Source: Pseudobdellovibrionaceae bacterium (lineage in GTDB: Bacteria; Bdellovibrionota; Bdellovibrionia; Bdellovibrionales; UBA1609). From it: 43,308 nt of DNA. Under the pieces are notes generated by a model, which was given only the letters and a program-made list of their open reading frames with translations, was not told the origin of the DNA and searched no databases. Both the position numbers and the translations under genes were made by a program. Below, in pieces: positions 1-7,096 of this stretch. The stretch lies in NCBI GenBank assembly GCA_025354795.1, contig JANXMF010000076.1, positions 1 to 43,308 on the forward strand, written 5' to 3'. Positions within the stretch are counted from its first letter, which is position 1, and each line of letters opens with the position of its first letter.

Positions 1-1999
1 TCTTGCTGGCCATAAGATGGGTAACCAGAGCGTGAAGCAAGCGATCACGAGTCACTTTGCTTCCGCCCAATTCGTAAAGTAGCGCGACCTTTAGCGTGTC
101 CCGCGTACTCACCGGATGACCGGCCAAATTCCTTTCGAGCAAGGTCGCGGCCTCTGAAAATTCAGCCGAGGCTTCGAGCTCAGCTGCCAACTCGTCTTTC
201 TTGCCTAATTTTTTAAGAATCGCGATGAGCGTTTTTTGATCCCCCAGCTTAACCGCCAAAACCTTGGCGTTGGCGCAGGACTGCGGCAATAGCACATTGG
301 CTTCGCAATCTTCCGCAAACACCGTTAGCGCTTCAGGTTTGTTGCCCAACTGAGTGGCCGCTTCAAAGCGCGCCGAAGTTTCCACTTTGCGGATAGCCGC
401 TAGTTCTTCCCAGTGCTCTTGAGTGTCGCGCACCCAGCCCGCATAACGGGGGTCCGCGGTCCACAGATGCGCCTGCTTTTGCACCGCCGCGAAGTCCTTC
501 TTATTGGCCAATATATCCAGGGCTAAATGCTCACTCTGGATGGACCATTTGTCAGGCGCGCCGCTCTTAGGCAGTAGCGCAAGTTCAACGAAAATCGGCA
601 ACGCCTTGGCACTGTCTTCGTTTTGATAGTGAGCAAAGCCAATCTGGTAGAGTCCTTCGCGCGTTTGCGCGGACGTCTGCGTGAACGTTTGCAGGGCGGT
701 CATCTCCTCGATTACCACTTTTAGATCGCGGCTAGTCTGCGCCAGCGAGGCCCGGATCTTGCGCAAACGCACTTCTTCGGCTTGACGCTTGGCTTGAACG
801 TCTTCCGCAATCCAGATTTTGAGTTGATCGATTTTCTCGGCGCTCTCGGAAGTGGCGGCGATCCAACCATCAATCATCTGCCCGCGTTCATTGCGGGTCG
901 GATAAAGCGCGAGATAAAGCATCACGGCCTTTTTAAAGTGCGCGATACTCTTTGGACTGCTGACACGCTCGCCATCGAGCTGCACCGTCAAGCGGCGCAA
1001 GATTTTTTCACTGTCGAGATCGCCAGCGTCGCCCTTGTCATGAAGGTCCATGGCGCCGTCAATATCCGTGGCAAACTTATCCCAATCGCGAAAGCCGTAG
1101 TCCTCTTCCATTAATCGCACGTAAGACTTCAAGCTCGGAGATTTGCGATTCACCACATCAAGTATATAAACGCCGGCATGGCGATTGCCGTGGGAGAAAT
1201 AGGAGCCCGACAACTCCCCGATCAGCACCGGCCGCTTCAGTTTGCCGCTTAATTTTTCAATTTGATCAAGCGAATCCTTGCCGTCATCCGGCTGCCCGCC
1301 TAAAAATCCGATCAAGTCGCGAAGGGCTTCCTCACGAATCTGACCCTTTGAATCCCAAAGCGCTTGGTTCATTTCCTGAATCGCATCCTTGGCATGCTCT
1401 TGGCGCTGGAAAACCCAGGCGAGGCGATAGTGAATATAGGAACAAACATCTTGATTCGAGCAGAGAGTCAGCGCTCTTTTATAATATCCCTCGGCTTCCT
1501 TAAGCTCCCCGGCTCCGCCGCGATTTTCCAAAACCTCAGCAAGGCGTAACGCCGACTCACGCTGGACTTCCGGCATGCTGACCTCGCTCGCTAAGTCTTT
1601 CCAAATACTTTCGGCGGTTTGATTCTCGCCCAAGTCAGCATAAAGACGCGCGAGCTGAAATTGAATCTTGCCGCGGGCATTTCCACTCGGCTTGCGAAAT
1701 TGGCCTTTCAGCCCCGTGAGTGAATCTTGGTAGAGCTGTACCGCGCGTCGTCGCGCGGTCTTAGTTCGGGCTATGGTTTGCGCACTCGGCGTGGGCTCAC
1801 TGGAGAGAGTCAGGGCCTCGTTAATGAACGCGTCGGCAAGCTTTAATGTCAGTTGAGGACGGCTGGAGTCGCGGGTACCAACGCTGTTGAGCAAACCCTC
1901 CACATCGCGAATATAGGCGGCGTTGTTCGCGAGCGCGGCACGTGCTGGTGGTAGACAAAATAAGATATAAGCCAGTGGAATGAAAAAACGTTTTGTCAT
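1..1999 (-). CDS. Exported tetratricopeptide-repeat protein of the TolQ/TolR cluster (3' end outside window)
   Basis: This frame is not in the ORF track because its stop lies beyond base 1. I read an open frame of about 666 codons from an ATG at 1999. It begins with a Sec-type signal (MTKRFFIPLAYILF...PARA) and then shows helical repeat sequence with TPR-like spacing, for example AKDAIQEMNQAL preceded by YIHYRLAWVF. The middle is charged and rich in Lys, Glu and Ala. The start is translationally coupled: its ATG overlaps the TGA of the second TolR-like gene (ATGA). In Myxococcus gliding loci and in many delta-proteobacterial TolQ/TolR loci, periplasmic TPR proteins accompany the motor proteins. 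A scaffold or adaptor role in the periplasm is therefore inferred. No enzymatic motif is seen. Confidence 0.8.
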   Translation of the reverse strand, partial: MTKRFFIPLAYILFCLPPARAALANNAAYIRDVEGLLNSVGTRDSSRPQLTLKLADAFINEALTLSSEPTPSAQTIARTKTARRRAVQLYQDSLTGLKGQFRKPSGNARGKIQFQLARLYADLGENQTAESIWKDLASEVSMPEVQRESALRLAEVLENRGGAGELKEAEGYYKRALTLCSNQDVCSYIHYRLAWVFQRQEHAKDAIQEMNQALWDSKGQIREEALRDLIGFLGGQPDDGKDSLDQIEKLSGKLKRPVLIGELSGSYFSHGNRHAGVYILDVVNRKSPSLKSYVRLMEEDYGFRDWDKFATDIDGAMDLHDKGDAGDLDSEKILRRLTVQLDGERVSSPKSIAHFKKAVMLYLALYPTRNERGQMIDGWIAATSESAEKIDQLKIWIAEDVQAKRQAEEVRLRKIRASLAQTSRDLKVVIEEMTALQTFTQTSAQTREGLYQIGFAHYQNEDSAKALPIFVELALLPKSGAPDKWSIQSEHLALDILANKKDFAAVQKQAHLWTADPRYAGWVRDTQEHWEELAAIRKVETSARFEAATQLGNKPEALTVFAEDCEANVLLPQSCANAKVLAVKLGDQKTLIAILKKLGKKDELAAELEASAEFSEAATLLERNLAGHPVSTRDTLKVALLYELGGSKVTRDRLLHALVTHLMASK

Positions 2000-2523
2000 G
2001 AGCCGCCACGTGAAATCACGGCCAGTTGCACCGTGGAATAGGTTTGCGTTGGGAGCATTCCCATAAACTGGGACACCATCGTGCTGGGCAAATTACGATC
2101 AGCTTGAAGACTGATCACGCCGCTAAACTTTTGCTGCGGATGAGCGCGCTGCCACATTTCACGCAACTGTTCGAGCCGATTCATAAGCGGTGTCGGATCA
2201 AGGAGTAGCGCCTGAGTTTTCCCAACTAGTTTTTGATCCAGGTAAATTTCATCGGAAGAAATCGCCAACACCGGCGAGTCTTCGAGTTCACGCGCCGTGA
2301 CCGCCACCGGCAGAGTCACACCCTTAGTGGTCATCACCAGCTCAGGAGATGTTGAAAAGGTTTGCAGCAAGAAAATCACCAGCAGACTAAACATGTCCAC
2401 CATGGATGTTAAGGTCAGCCCGGCAATCATAATCCTTCGACGCGTGGCCTTGCGCTGCTTGCGCTTGAGCAGATGCTGATGAAAAGTTCCGACCGATAGG
2501 TTCTGCGCGCCAAGTTGTGCCAT
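1996..2523 (-). CDS. ExbD/TolR-like proton-channel partner, second copy
   Basis: A 175-residue biopolymer-transport protein of the ExbD/TolR/MotB-like class. It has a basic cytoplasmic N-terminus (KRKQRKATRRR) and one membrane helix, LTLTSMVDMFSLLVIFLLQT. Asp43 sits in the position of the essential channel aspartate of ExbD/TolR. A periplasmic domain of about 120 residues follows. The ATG directly abuts the stop of the preceding TolR-like gene, and its own stop overlaps the start of the TPR gene. It is clearly different in sequence from the first copy, so this is not a recent duplication. One TolQ with two unlike TolR proteins is the composition of AglR/AglQ/AglS in Myxococcus. Assignment to that system, rather than to Tol-Pal or TonB energisation, is an inference. 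Confidence 0.85.
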   Translation of the reverse strand: MAQLGAQNLSVGTFHQHLLKRKQRKATRRRIMIAGLTLTSMVDMFSLLVIFLLQTFSTSPELVMTTKGVTLPVAVTARELEDSPVLAISSDEIYLDQKLVGKTQALLLDPTPLMNRLEQLREMWQRAHPQQKFSGVISLQADRNLPSTMVSQFMGMLPTQTYSTVQLAVISRGGS

Positions 2524-3039
2524 TTAGGGCCTCACCGGGACCAGCCCAAGGCTGACTATCCCTAAATCACGTAAGGTGTCCATCACCGAAACAATTTCGC
2601 CATAACTGACGCCCGCTTGGGTTGTCACCCGAGCGGCCGAGATCGCCTGACCCAGTTTCGCCTTAAGATCAGTGACTGCGCTCACCGGCAAACTACTAGC
2701 GAAGGCAGTGACCACTGCGCGCAATTTGGTAAGCCTAAGCTCGTTGCTCTCGGCCTCGACTTTGAGCACTTGATCGCGCATTCCCGCGCGCTTTAGACTG
2801 AGTTCGAGGGCTTGCGGTTTAACGTACTTGATTTCCATTTCATAGGTATTTTGCGCGTCTTTGGGTGCGTCGATGCCCACCAATTGCTTGATGTTCACGC
2901 CGCCGATTTCCATCCATACGGCCGTCATCAACAAGAAGCAAATGCACATCGAAAGCAAATCGATAAACGGCACTAGATTGATTTCCGCATCCAGACTCCG
3001 CCGTCGTCCGGAGGAAGGGCTTGGACCCGCGCTTGCCAT
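2524..3039 (-). CDS. ExbD/TolR-like proton-channel partner, first copy
   Basis: A 171-residue ExbD/TolR family protein. A short Ser/Arg-rich cytoplasmic tail leads into DAEINLVPFIDLLSMCICF, which matches the family's N-x-x-P-F-I-D signature at the start of the single membrane helix. Asp27 is the likely proton-carrying residue. The remainder is a periplasmic domain ending VSLGLVPVRP. It lies 4 bp downstream of the TolQ-like gene and directly abuts the second TolR-like gene, so the three should be co-transcribed and assembled together in the inner membrane. Family membership is firm; the driven machine is unknown. Confidence 0.88.
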   Translation of the reverse strand: MASAGPSPSSGRRRSLDAEINLVPFIDLLSMCICFLLMTAVWMEIGGVNIKQLVGIDAPKDAQNTYEMEIKYVKPQALELSLKRAGMRDQVLKVEAESNELRLTKLRAVVTAFASSLPVSAVTDLKAKLGQAISAARVTTQAGVSYGEIVSVMDTLRDLGIVSLGLVPVRP

Positions 3040-3043
3040 ATGA

Positions 3044-3778
3044 CTACGCTTCCAGCATGGGCTCGGCCGCGATTTTGGCGCGGGCTGCCGATGTCTTCAT
3101 TCCACGCTTCAGCATGCTTTCGCCTTCCGAGAGGAAAACCAAGTCGTGATAAATCTCGGTAGTACTTTCGGTAATTTCGCCCACCAATCGATCGGTGCGA
3201 TTCTGAAAATATGCGAACGCCACCAACGCGGGAATGGCCGTGAGCAAGCCGAACGCGGTACAGTTCATGGCTTCCGAAATCCCTTTGCTTAGCATCATGG
3301 CGCGGTCGGCAGGATTGGCGCTGGCCACCGCGGCAAAGGAGTGAATCATCCCGACGATTGTTCCGAGCAGTCCAAGCAGTGTCGACACGTTACCGTACAT
3401 GGCCAAAAAGCCAGTGCGACGATCAATCCATGAAATCTCGTTGTTTAGCTTTTCGTCCATGCGCGCTTGGATCTCTTCATCGCCCGCCCCGCTGGCGCGC
3501 AGCCCACAACCAATCGCCGCAATCTTTCCCATGCTGGTGGCGTTGAACGATTTGGCGTAAGTTTCAGCGTTGCGGTACTCGCCACGCAGGATATTCGACA
3601 GTAAATATTTGCGGAAATCTCCAGGCGTCATTTTGACTTTGACGGCGAAGAAATAGGTGCGTTCCAAAATCAGGCCCAAAGTTAAAAGTGCAAAAGCCAA
3701 AATGAAGTACATAAATACTCCACCGCCCTCGAACGCGCTGATAATAAACATAGGCTTCACCGTACTCACTGGATCCAC
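3044..3778 (-). CDS. TolQ/ExbB/MotA-like proton-channel subunit
   Basis: An inner-membrane protein of the TolQ/ExbB family, 244 residues from the start chosen here. I take a GTG at 3778 because AAAGGGGGG lies just upstream. The ORF-track start at 3823 is a TTG with no visible ribosome-binding site. Helix 1 is FMYFILAFALLTLGLILER. The MotA/TolQ/ExbB core with helices 2 and 3 contains YGNVSTLLGLLGTIVGMIHSF and AFGLLTAIPALVAFAYF, both typical of the family. It heads an operon with two TolR-like genes and a TPR gene. The expected role is to form, with the TolR-type proteins, an ion-driven motor that transmits proton-motive force to the periplasm or outer membrane. Confidence 0.9.
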   Translation of the reverse strand: MDPVSTVKPMFIISAFEGGGVFMYFILAFALLTLGLILERTYFFAVKVKMTPGDFRKYLLSNILRGEYRNAETYAKSFNATSMGKIAAIGCGLRASGAGDEEIQARMDEKLNNEISWIDRRTGFLAMYGNVSTLLGLLGTIVGMIHSFAAVASANPADRAMMLSKGISEAMNCTAFGLLTAIPALVAFAYFQNRTDRLVGEITESTTEIYHDLVFLSEGESMLKRGMKTSAARAKIAAEPMLEA

Positions 3779-3904
3779 GATCCCCCCTTTATAAAAAAAC
3801 CGTCGACTGCTTGCAGATAGCAAACACGTTCATTGATGCTTTCGCAGATATTCAAACCCGTCAAACTTTTTTAATGGGGTTAGCTGTGGCTATGCAGTAC
3901 AGAA

Positions 3905-3917
3905 TCTGTGACAGAAC
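3905..3917. promoter_or_regulatory. Possible operator motif TCTGTGACAGAAC upstream of the TolQ operon
   Basis: The intergenic stretch 3779-4022 contains TCTGTGACAGAAC, a short dyad (TCTG-TGA-CAGA). The identical 13-mer occurs at 11298-11310 in another intergenic gap. The site is about 125 bp upstream of the TolQ start and about 40 bp upstream of a weak TTGACG (3864-3859, minus strand). A shared regulator site is inference; two occurrences are not strong statistics. Confidence 0.25.
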
Positions 3918-4002
3918 TCGTGAGCCAGGATCGTCAATATGCTCGCAGAGATCCCGGCACGACGGATTTAATACACGACGTCATTAGGAAAGAACAGCGG
4001 CG

Positions 4003-4024
4003 AACGCTTTTTTTGGAAAGCGTT
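4003..4024. repeat. Inverted repeat at the 3' end of the SprT-like gene
   Basis: AACGCTTT and AAAGCGTT form a perfect 8-bp stem around a 6-nt loop, overlapping the stop codon of the minus-strand SprT-like gene. The position suits a transcript end. There is no clear T-run on the minus strand, so a Rho-independent terminator is only a possibility. Confidence 0.35.
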
Positions 4025-5141
4025 AAAATTTGCCGGAGAGCATGCGCCCGAGATTTTGCGTGCGTGCGGTCACCGGCTTGTTCAGCGTGATTTTGCGTCC
4101 AGCCGAGTTTCCGGCCGCGAAAGCCGATGAATCAATGCGCTGAGCAGCTGTGTACGTCGTCGAAAGTCGGGGATAGACGGAGGCAATGTAGCGGGAGGCT
4201 TCGCGATCACCATTGAACCTCGCCAACGCTTGGGCAATGAGGCCGGACTCTTGTTCCCCTTTGGATTCCAGGGGGGCGCGCTCTGCGGCCTTCAGTTTGG
4301 CGGCAAACCCATGCAAGACTCCCAACCAAAAAGATTTCCGTGCTACGCGCGATAACCGCGGTTCCTGCACCAGCCTTTGCGCCAGCAATTCCTTCAGTTG
4401 GCGGTGAATAAAAGAATAAACGTACTCGGCCATCAACACATTTTCGCGGCGACCAATGATTTCTATTTTGCGCTGTCGCTCAGAGGAAGCAACATCATAG
4501 GTTTCGCCTAAAATCACCTCCACAAAAAAATGGCTCACCAAAATATTAGCAATCCGCTTTTCATGGGCTCCCATTCGTCTTCTGCCGGTCGCGATTTCCA
4601 GATGCACGAACTGCGACTGATCTTTTCGCTCCAAATTGTAGCGTGCATAGATTTCGCGCACCCGGTGCATAGCCAAAACCGCCTCGTGCTCGTTGGCGGA
4701 GGCCGCAAGAGCCAATAGCTTGCGTACTTTCTCGAGCATCTTCTCGCTTAGGTCGTCCCTCCGCTGCAACCGCCAGTCGAGTTCGGTGCTTTGCAAATTG
4801 AGCGACGCTCTCGCGTATTGCTCGGGGACACCCAAACGTTGACAGGCACGCTGAAAGGCATCGCCATGGGGGCGCGCGCTCTCAGCCGTTTCTTGTTGCG
4901 CCAATTGATGCGCCATCTCATGCCTTAGGACTCCCAAGACCTGGAACCACGGATGCGCCCGCAAAAGTTTTCGCGCCAACTGAAGAGTTCCGCTTTCACT
5001 GTTCCACAGTCCCCAATATTCATCGGAATCAACAATTTCAATCACTGCCGACTCCAATTTTACTTTGTGCAAGCGCACAATGTGGCGATACTCGGCATAG
5101 AGTTCGATTACGGCTTTGCGTTCCCAGTCGTTGAAATCCAT
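4023..5141 (-). CDS. SprT-like zinc metallopeptidase with DUF2786 domain
   Basis: A 372-residue protein from the ATG at 5141, chosen because AAAGGGAC precedes it. The track start at 5258 lies inside a remnant coded on the other strand. Residues 1-110 look like a SprT-type zincin: the HEMAH motif at 74-78 supplies two zinc ligands and the catalytic Glu, and His92 (RPHGDAF) is the likely third ligand. Residues around 130-172 match DUF2786 (KVRKLLALAASANEHEA). The C-terminal 200 residues are basic and helical with no domain I recognise. There is no signal peptide, so it is cytoplasmic. SprT/Spartan proteins act on DNA-bound proteins; applying that role here is inference. The gene stands alone, upstream of the TolQ operon on the same strand. 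Confidence 0.82.
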   Translation of the reverse strand: MDFNDWERKAVIELYAEYRHIVRLHKVKLESAVIEIVDSDEYWGLWNSESGTLQLARKLLRAHPWFQVLGVLRHEMAHQLAQQETAESARPHGDAFQRACQRLGVPEQYARASLNLQSTELDWRLQRRDDLSEKMLEKVRKLLALAASANEHEAVLAMHRVREIYARYNLERKDQSQFVHLEIATGRRRMGAHEKRIANILVSHFFVEVILGETYDVASSERQRKIEIIGRRENVLMAEYVYSFIHRQLKELLAQRLVQEPRLSRVARKSFWLGVLHGFAAKLKAAERAPLESKGEQESGLIAQALARFNGDREASRYIASVYPRLSTTYTAAQRIDSSAFAAGNSAGRKITLNKPVTARTQNLGRMLSGKF

Positions 5142-5331
5142 TAGTGTCCCTTTAGTCCTTGCTGAAATTCGCGACCTTGAATATAAAGCTAAGTCCGGTC
5201 CCATCCGTATTACAGCCCAGCAAAACCACGCGGTCAACGCGCGCGACGGCGGCGCCAACGATCCGCAAAACCTAACAACATTCTGTGCATTCCATCACGA
5301 TCTCGTCCATCAATTGAGATTTTTCGAATGA
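5116..5331 (+). pseudogene. HNH endonuclease C-terminal remnant
   Basis: The plus-strand frame ends with NHAVNARDGGANDPQNLTTF followed by CAFHHDLVH. This matches the C-terminal half of HNH nucleases (H, then R..GG..dp.NL..lC..HH..lvH). The N-terminal part of the domain, with the first CxxC and the usual LEVDH-type strand, is missing. The frame upstream of about residue 25 has no homing-nuclease character and overlaps the start of the SprT-like gene in antisense. I read it as a decayed gene end rather than a working enzyme. A short intact ORF cannot be excluded. Confidence 0.45.
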
Positions 5332-5389
5332 AGTCATCACCAAAAATCTTCGCTCGACAGGGTCACGTCAAAGCGCCTAAGCTCAAGAT

Positions 5390-6016
5390 ATGAAGATCGT
5401 TGAAAAACATGCCCTCTGGCTGCGCCTCGTTCATTGGTTTAACGTGCCCTTAACTTTGCTTATGATTTGGAGCGGAGTGCTCATCTACTGGGCTAATGGT
5501 GTTTACCCTGGTTTTTTTCCCAAAGCATTTTATCGGACGCTAGATTTGCAACAAAAATTGGCCGAGGGTATGGCGATGCATTCTCTTATCGCGTGGCTTT
5601 TGATCGTTAATGGAATAATCTACTTGTGTTTACTTGCGGCATCCGGCCACTGGCGGGAGATTTTTCCGAACCGCAAGACTCCGGCGCAAGTTGTTCCCAC
5701 TTTGCTCGCCGATCTCGGCCTAATCGAAATGCCAAACACCGGCGACAAATTCAATGCCATGCAACGATTGGCGTACACGGGTGCCATCGGGCTTGGAGTG
5801 GTGGCGGTGCTTTCCGGTTTCGCGATTTATAAGCCGGTCCAACTAGAGTGGTTGACGGACTGTTTTGCGGGATACGAGGGCGCACGGCTCACGCATTTTA
5901 TCTGTATGTTGGGGCTCTCCGGCTTCATCGCTGTTCACCTGGTTCAGGTTGTACGGGCGGGATGGAATAACTTTCGTGCCATGGTCGCCGGCTTTGAGGT
6001 GGAAGATGAACGCTGA
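5390..6016 (+). CDS. b561-type diheme cytochrome, membrane electron donor
   Basis: A 208-residue membrane protein of the cytochrome b561/b subunit class (Ni-hydrogenase or thiosulfate-reductase b type). It has four hydrophobic helices with histidines in ligand positions: HALWLRLVHWFNVPL near the N-terminus, MAMHSLIAWLL in helix 2, and THFICMLGLSGFIAVHLVQ in the last helix. It overlaps the downstream molybdoenzyme gene by 11 bp, so the two are translationally coupled. The probable role is to pass quinol electrons through the inner membrane to that enzyme. It replaces the MsrQ-type partner found with E. coli MsrP. The functional pairing is inferred from gene order. Confidence 0.85.
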   Translation: MKIVEKHALWLRLVHWFNVPLTLLMIWSGVLIYWANGVYPGFFPKAFYRTLDLQQKLAEGMAMHSLIAWLLIVNGIIYLCLLAASGHWREIFPNRKTPAQVVPTLLADLGLIEMPNTGDKFNAMQRLAYTGAIGLGVVAVLSGFAIYKPVQLEWLTDCFAGYEGARLTHFICMLGLSGFIAVHLVQVVRAGWNNFRAMVAGFEVEDER

Positions 6017-6734
6017 GTTAAAACGCCGGAGCACAAAAAGTTTCGCGGTTCTGCTCCTGTTTATCATTATTTTCATCGGCACTTGGACCTGGCTCAAGCG
6101 GCAACCCGGCGTCGATGAGACGCCAAAACCGTTCCGCCAAGTTTTGGAATTAAACGGCGCAATATGGCAGGCGTTGTTTAATCCGACCCGCCTGGTGCAT
6201 TCGCCACCACCGCCTGAAAAAAAGATTCCGCGCGTGAATGGCACCCTTGGACTGAGCGAAAATATTAACCCCGAAAACTGGCGACTGGAAGTCACCGGTG
6301 ACGATGAAGACGACAACAGTCCCCACCTTAGCCTCACACTGCGGGATCTCCAGGCGCTTCCGCGCACCGATAGCAACACGCAATTGCGCTGCGTGGAAGG
6401 TTGGAGTGAAAACATGTCGTTTGCCGGCGTGAAATTTTCCGATTTCGTACAAGCCTATAAATTAAAGACCATGCCCTATGTTGGCCTTGAGACTGAAGAT
6501 GGCAACTATTATGTTTCCGTCGACATCGAAAGTATGATGCATCCGCAAACGCTGTTGGCGTATGAGATGAACGGCGCACCGTTGTTGCCAAGGAACGGGG
6601 CTCCACTGCGATTGGTGATTCCCACCAAATACGGAATTAAGAATTTAAAGCAAATCAGCCGTATCTTCTTGTCGGCGACCCGACCACCCGATTTTTGGGC
6701 GGAACGGGGTTACGACTGGTTTGCAGGATTGTAG
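6006..6734 (+). CDS. Molybdopterin-dependent oxidoreductase of the sulfite oxidase/MsrP fold
   Basis: I start this 242-residue protein at the ATG at 6006, inside the track ORF, because the earlier part is out of frame with the cytochrome. A short N-terminus with KRRSTKSF precedes an uncleaved-looking membrane helix (FAVLLLFIIIFIGTWTW). This resembles a Tat signal-anchor, which would suit a folded cofactor enzyme. The oxidoreductase molybdopterin domain covers roughly residues 75-242. Cys129 in LRCVEGW is the expected molybdenum ligand. The C-terminus (PTKYGIKNLKQISRI, then FWAERGYDWFAGL) is typical of YedY/MsrP-like proteins. No dimerisation domain is present. The substrate is unknown; methionine-sulfoxide or another S/N-oxide reduction in the periplasm is plausible. 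Confidence 0.87.
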   Translation: MNAELKRRSTKSFAVLLLFIIIFIGTWTWLKRQPGVDETPKPFRQVLELNGAIWQALFNPTRLVHSPPPPEKKIPRVNGTLGLSENINPENWRLEVTGDDEDDNSPHLSLTLRDLQALPRTDSNTQLRCVEGWSENMSFAGVKFSDFVQAYKLKTMPYVGLETEDGNYYVSVDIESMMHPQTLLAYEMNGAPLLPRNGAPLRLVIPTKYGIKNLKQISRIFLSATRPPDFWAERGYDWFAGL

Positions 6735-6941
6735 ACCGTCCGACCAAGGACCTGAACACAGTCACCAACCGAATCCGTGCGACGACAAAGGTTGTTCCAA
6801 GAAGAAAGCGTCAGGGCCATGTATCAACGGATCGCCGAATTTAAACGCTGGTTCATTATTTCGGACTTGGTTGTGCACGGCGAGGCCCAAAAAACCAGAG
6901 AAAAATTCCATTACGTAATAGGCAAAAACCAAGACTTTTAA
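6731..6941 (+). pseudogene. Decayed coding fragment beside tRNA-Val, unrecognised
   Basis: Between the molybdoenzyme and tRNA-Val there is protein-like sequence in two frames. Frame A (from 6731) reads DRPTKDLNTVTNRIRATTK. Frame B (6783-6941) reads QEESVRAMYQRIAEFKRW, later ending REKFHYVIGKNQDF and a TAA. Together they look like one short helical protein broken by a frameshift, or a remnant. The only ATG (QEESVRAM) has no ribosome-binding site. I do not recognise a family. It could be a relic of an insertion near the tRNA. Confidence 0.3.
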
Positions 6942-6974
6942 CGCTTACAAACAAGTGACCTAAGTGCTTGAAAA

Positions 6975-7051
6975 TGGTGCGCTTGTGCAGATTTGAACTG
7001 CAGACCCCTACCATGTCAAGGTAGTACTCTAACCAACTGAGCTACAAGCGC
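6975..7051 (-). tRNA. tRNA-Val (anticodon GAC)
   Basis: The minus strand folds as a standard tRNA. The acceptor stem is GCGCTTG/CAAGCGC, followed by A and an encoded CCA. The D arm is AGCTCAGTTGGTTAGAGT. The anticodon stem is CTACC/GGTAG around the loop TTGACAT, which gives anticodon GAC (valine, GUC/GUU codons). A T arm with TTCAAAT follows. Length is 77 nt including CCA. It is 41 bp downstream of lipB on the same strand. Confidence 0.96.
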
Positions 7052-7067
7052 ATCGCGAGAAGGCCCT

Positions 7068-7096
7068 AAGTTCGGCGAGAAAGCCGGTCTTGTCAA
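7068..7096 (-). promoter_or_regulatory. Putative promoter of tRNA-Val
   Basis: A perfect TTGACA (7096-7091) overlaps the lipB stop codon. After a 17-nt spacer comes a poor -10 (GAACTT). The spacing would start transcription a few bases before the mature tRNA. The -10 is weak, so this rests mainly on the -35 and its position. Confidence 0.35.

Noticed and set aside
5843-6415. 190-codon minus-strand ORF over the cytochrome and molybdoenzyme
   Set aside because: Both plus-strand genes have diagnostic motifs; the minus frame has none.
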